Assembly: GCA_009920815.1 (NCBI GenBank)
Contig: RFZH01000100.1
Location: forward strand, 1 to 8,290
DNA length: 8,290 nucleotides
Reading direction: 5' to 3'
Source of the DNA: Paracoccaceae bacterium
Lineage (GTDB): Bacteria; Pseudomonadota; Alphaproteobacteria; Rhodobacterales; Rhodobacteraceae
Under the pieces are notes generated by a model, which was not told where the DNA came from, did no database searches, and worked only from the letters and a program-made list of their open reading frames with translations. Positions within the stretch are counted from its first letter, which is position 1, and every line of letters starts with the position of its first letter. Of the stretch, positions 6,618-8,290 are shown in pieces. Both the position numbers and the translations under genes were made by a program.

Positions 6618-7583
6618 TTAGACTTTTGCTTGCGCTTTGTGATGGAAAATAAAGCCAAGCGTATTTAGCAGCAGCTGCGCAGCAAGGATGGATGTTGACC
6701 CGGTTGGATCATAATCTGGCGCAACTTCGACCAGATCCAATCCAATAACTTCGTGGTTTTGTATGAGAGTTTGCAGCAACTCAAGCACTTCGTAGTACAA
6801 AAAACCGCCGTGGCTAGGCGTGCCGGTGCCCGGCGCAATGGACGGACAAAACGCGTCAATATCAATCGTGACATAGACCCGCGCACCTGTGGGGATGCGC
6901 GCCACGAGATCGCGCATGCCAATCGCGCGTGCTTGACGGACAGACAAAATATCCGATCCCATTGCGCGCGCGTCGTCATACCCCTCTTTCGCCGTTGAAC
7001 TGACATTGCGGATACCGATCTGTGTTAAGCCCGTGACATAGGGCTTTTCGGCGGCGCGACGCATCGGGTTACCATGCCCATAGCGCACACCATGGCGTTC
7101 GTCGACAAAGTCTAGATGCGCGTCGATTTGCACGATGTGAAAAGGACCTTGGTCATCAAATGCATTGATACACGGGATATTAATTGAATGATCACCCCCA
7201 ATCACCACTGGCAATGCACCCGCCGCCAGGATGGCCCGAACCCCGGTTTCAATGTTGGCGTGACTTTTCATCGTGTCAGTATGGACAATATCGGCATCCC
7301 CGATATCAACAATCCGAACATCCCCTGGCAGGTATGTTGCATCATCTTCGTGGTCATAGGCCCCCGCATGGCCAAAGGAAAACAAGGTCGATGCCTCGCG
7401 AACACCGCGCGGACCAAAACGTGCGCCCGAGCGCCATTGTGTGCCTGCATCAAATGGCGCACCTAAGATCGCAACGTCGGCATCAATCGACTCCCAATTG
7501 TCGACATAAGGTCGCTTGCCAAAAGTCGAAATTCCAACGAATGGCAGGTTAAGGCGGCCACTTTGATACCCATGTTCAGACAT
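6618..7583 (-). CDS. speB: Agmatinase-family ureohydrolase
   Basis: The protein has 321 residues from the ATG at 7583 and belongs to the arginase/agmatinase superfamily. These enzymes use two manganese (or nickel) ions to hydrolyse a guanidino group, here probably agmatine to putrescine and urea. The six metal ligands are visible: H132 in GGDHS, D154, H156 and D158 in DAHLD, and D241 and D243 in TIDIDAF. The signature APGTGTP and the C-terminal GLDLVEVAPDYDPTGST also fit agmatinases. The residue after DIDAF is cysteine, where the family normally has aspartate (DxDxxDP). This position is not a metal ligand. A start further upstream (to 7652) is open, but the AGGGGA site five bases before 7583 decides for the shorter form. 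No polyamine genes are adjacent, so a related substrate such as guanidinobutyrate or guanidinopropionate cannot be excluded. Confidence 0.85.
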   Translation of the reverse strand: MSEHGYQSGRLNLPFVGISTFGKRPYVDNWESIDADVAILGAPFDAGTQWRSGARFGPRGVREASTLFSFGHAGAYDHEDDATYLPGDVRIVDIGDADIVHTDTMKSHANIETGVRAILAAGALPVVIGGDHSINIPCINAFDDQGPFHIVQIDAHLDFVDERHGVRYGHGNPMRRAAEKPYVTGLTQIGIRNVSSTAKEGYDDARAMGSDILSVRQARAIGMRDLVARIPTGARVYVTIDIDAFCPSIAPGTGTPSHGGFLYYEVLELLQTLIQNHEVIGLDLVEVAPDYDPTGSTSILAAQLLLNTLGFIFHHKAQAKV

Positions 7584-7588
7584 TTTAT

Positions 7589-7594
7589 TCCCCT
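7589..7594 (-). promoter_or_regulatory. speB: Ribosome binding site of the agmatinase gene
   Basis: AGGGGA on the minus strand, five bases before the ATG at 7583. It fixes the start against the longer open frame to 7652. Confidence 0.8.
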
Positions 7595-7684
7595 GTTTTT
7601 GCATAACTGTTAACTGGCGACTTGGGTTCCGTCCAGAGATCTTTTCAATCAATTCACTGCGATTGCCGCAAAGCGATTAAGTAC

Positions 7685-7713
7685 TTGACCAAACATTCAA
7701 AAAATTATATATG
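7685..7713 (+). promoter_or_regulatory. Candidate sigma-70 promoter of the small membrane protein
   Basis: TTGACC (7685-7690, one mismatch to the -35 consensus) is followed after 17 bases by TATATG (7708-7713, four of six matches to the -10 consensus). The start codon is at 7739, leaving a leader of about 20 bases. The -35 lies in TTGACCAAACATTCAA, whose ends (TTGA/TCAA) are inverted repeats, so a repressor could bind there. Agmatinase transcription may also begin from this region in the other direction. Confidence 0.5.
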
Positions 7714-7726
7714 ATTTTTGAAATCT

Positions 7727-7732
7727 AAGGAG
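7727..7732 (+). promoter_or_regulatory. Ribosome binding site of the small membrane protein
   Basis: AAGGAG, six bases before the ATG at 7739. This near-perfect site fixes the start and rules out a TTG at 7718, which lies upstream of the site. Confidence 0.85.
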
Positions 7733-7738
7733 ACCACC

Positions 7739-7975
7739 ATGTCACATGACACCGCCGCCGTTAAGAAAATGAGTGATAAGCAAAGCTTTGCTTTGGTGCT
7801 GTTTTTGGCAACAACAATTATCACCATGTTGCTGACTGCAATCAACGTTCGCGCCGTCGTCGAAGGTGGCTGGCAAATTGTTATATTGGCGCAATCACCA
7901 ATGGCCCTGACCGGGTTTTATCTGGGATACACATTGATGACAGCAGGCCGAAAAGAAGGCCTTAACACAGATTGA
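7739..7975 (+). CDS. Small two-helix membrane protein of unknown function
   Basis: I do not recognise this 78-residue protein. It has a polar N-terminus of about 17 residues (SHDTAAVKKMSDKQ). A hydrophobic helix follows at about 18-38 (FALVLFLATTIITMLLTAI), then a short loop containing R and E. A second helix lies at about 46-67 (WQIVILAQSPMALTGFYLGYTLM), followed by a charged tail (AGRKEGLNTD). This suggests an inner-membrane protein with two spans and both ends on the same side. It is very likely expressed: it has a strong ribosome binding site, a promoter-like sequence and a hairpin after its stop. It stands alone between the divergent agmatinase gene and the convergent sirtuin-like gene, and nothing in the context points to a function. 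Confidence 0.75.
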   Translation: MSHDTAAVKKMSDKQSFALVLFLATTIITMLLTAINVRAVVEGGWQIVILAQSPMALTGFYLGYTLMTAGRKEGLNTD

Positions 7976-7985
7976 TTTTGCCATG

Positions 7986-8022
7986 GGCGCGCAACAACTT
8001 GGTGCCTACACCTGTTGCCGCC
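7986..8022. terminator. Hairpin between convergent genes, possible bidirectional terminator
   Basis: GGCG-c-GCAACA (7986-7996) pairs with TGTTGC-CGCC (8013-8022), giving ten base pairs with a single bulge. An inner GGTG/CACC stem (8001-8004 with 8009-8012) caps it. It fills most of the 51-base gap between two converging genes. T-runs on either side are short, so termination efficiency is uncertain, but the position fits a shared terminator. Confidence 0.55.
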
Positions 8023-8026
8023 AAAT

Positions 8027-8290
8027 TTATGCGTTACCGATCATCATCGCAACATAATCTTGTGCAGACATGCGGTGATATTCGACATGCTCAAGCCCAA
8101 GATCAATAGGATTGGGGTCGACCACGTCAATTTCAGCTTCGTTTGTTAGGGCAAATCGTAATGCTATATTCGTAATATTTACACTGAACGACGTGCCCAT
8201 AAAAACAAAACGCTGTGCACGCGCCATCCAGCGCTCGGCCTCGGTCATTCGATATAAATCAGTGTAATATTCATCAAAAAGCAATACAAA
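8027..8290 (-). CDS. Sir2-family NAD-dependent protein deacylase, C-terminal part
   Basis: The frame is open to the right edge, so only the last 87 residues are seen and the start lies outside. It reads FVLLFDEYY, then an amphipathic helix (AERWMARAQ), then RFVFMGTSFSVNITNIAL, and later IDVVDPNPIDLG. This corresponds to the end of the sirtuin Rossmann fold. The first part matches the 'P-x-V-x-x-F-(G/D)-E' strand after the zinc-binding region. GTSFSV matches the conserved GTS motif that contacts NAD, and DPNP matches the usual 'I-N-x-x-P' strand. Such enzymes remove acyl groups from lysines using NAD. The catalytic histidine, zinc cysteines and N-terminal GAG motif are not in the window, so activity cannot be judged. 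A TTG at 8284 is internal, not the start. Confidence 0.7.
   Translation of the reverse strand, partial: FVLLFDEYYTDLYRMTEAERWMARAQRFVFMGTSFSVNITNIALRFALTNEAEIDVVDPNPIDLGLEHVEYHRMSAQDYVAMMIGNA

Noticed and set aside
7584..7652. Extending the agmatinase by 23 residues to 7652
   Set aside because: A strong AGGGGA site sits just before the ATG at 7583, and the shorter protein fits the family length.
1..8290. Mobile elements, CRISPR arrays, tRNA or rRNA genes, attachment sites
   Set aside because: No transposase or integrase motifs, no regularly spaced direct repeats and no cloverleaf-like sequence were seen on reading both strands.

Overview
The window looks like a chromosomal segment of a marine alphaproteobacterium, most likely a member of the roseobacter group (Rhodobacterales). 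This rests on recalled protein-family resemblance: a DddQ-type DMSP lyase, DUF4864 and DUF3429 proteins, and an agmatinase of a form common in that group. It is inference, since no rRNA or other marker is present. Base composition is moderate and looks even throughout. I see no transposase, integrase, tRNA, rRNA or CRISPR array. Genes are tightly packed and no gap exceeds about 300 bases.

Layout from left to right. (1) 1-390, plus strand: the 3' part of a small photolyase-like protein cut by the left edge. Its stop overlaps the stop of a convergent pair of minus-strand genes, a DUF3429 membrane protein (387-818) and an exported DUF4864 protein (881-1282). (2) 1283-1434: a divergent intergenic region. 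(3) 1435-3608, plus strand: a type I sulfatase-family hydrolase translationally coupled (ATGA) to a single-domain cupin. Their mRNA runs tail to tail, again with overlapping stops, into a minus-strand cupin (3605-4180) that carries the complete metal and catalytic residue set expected of the DMSP lyase DddQ. (4) 4332-6395, minus strand: a DEAD-box RNA helicase with a DbpA-type RNA-binding domain and a long basic tail, probably starting at a GTG behind a hairpin-rich leader. (5) 6618-7583, minus strand: an agmatinase-family ureohydrolase closed by a clear intrinsic terminator. (6) 7739-7975, plus strand: a 78-residue two-helix membrane protein with a strong ribosome binding site and a promoter-like sequence. 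It converges on (7) the C-terminal part of a Sir2-type protein that runs off the right edge.

The metabolic theme of the centre is organosulfur or ester compounds. DddQ would release dimethyl sulfide and acrylate from the algal osmolyte DMSP. The neighbouring hydrolase would cleave sulfate or phosphonate esters, and its coupled cupin may act on the product or sense it. That functional link is inferred from proximity only. The helicase, agmatinase, photolyase-like and sirtuin-like genes look like ordinary housekeeping or stress-related genes. I did not find clear evidence of a wholly new system. The best leads are the sulfatase-cupin/dddQ neighbourhood, the structured helicase leader, and an unusual residue in the agmatinase active-site motif.
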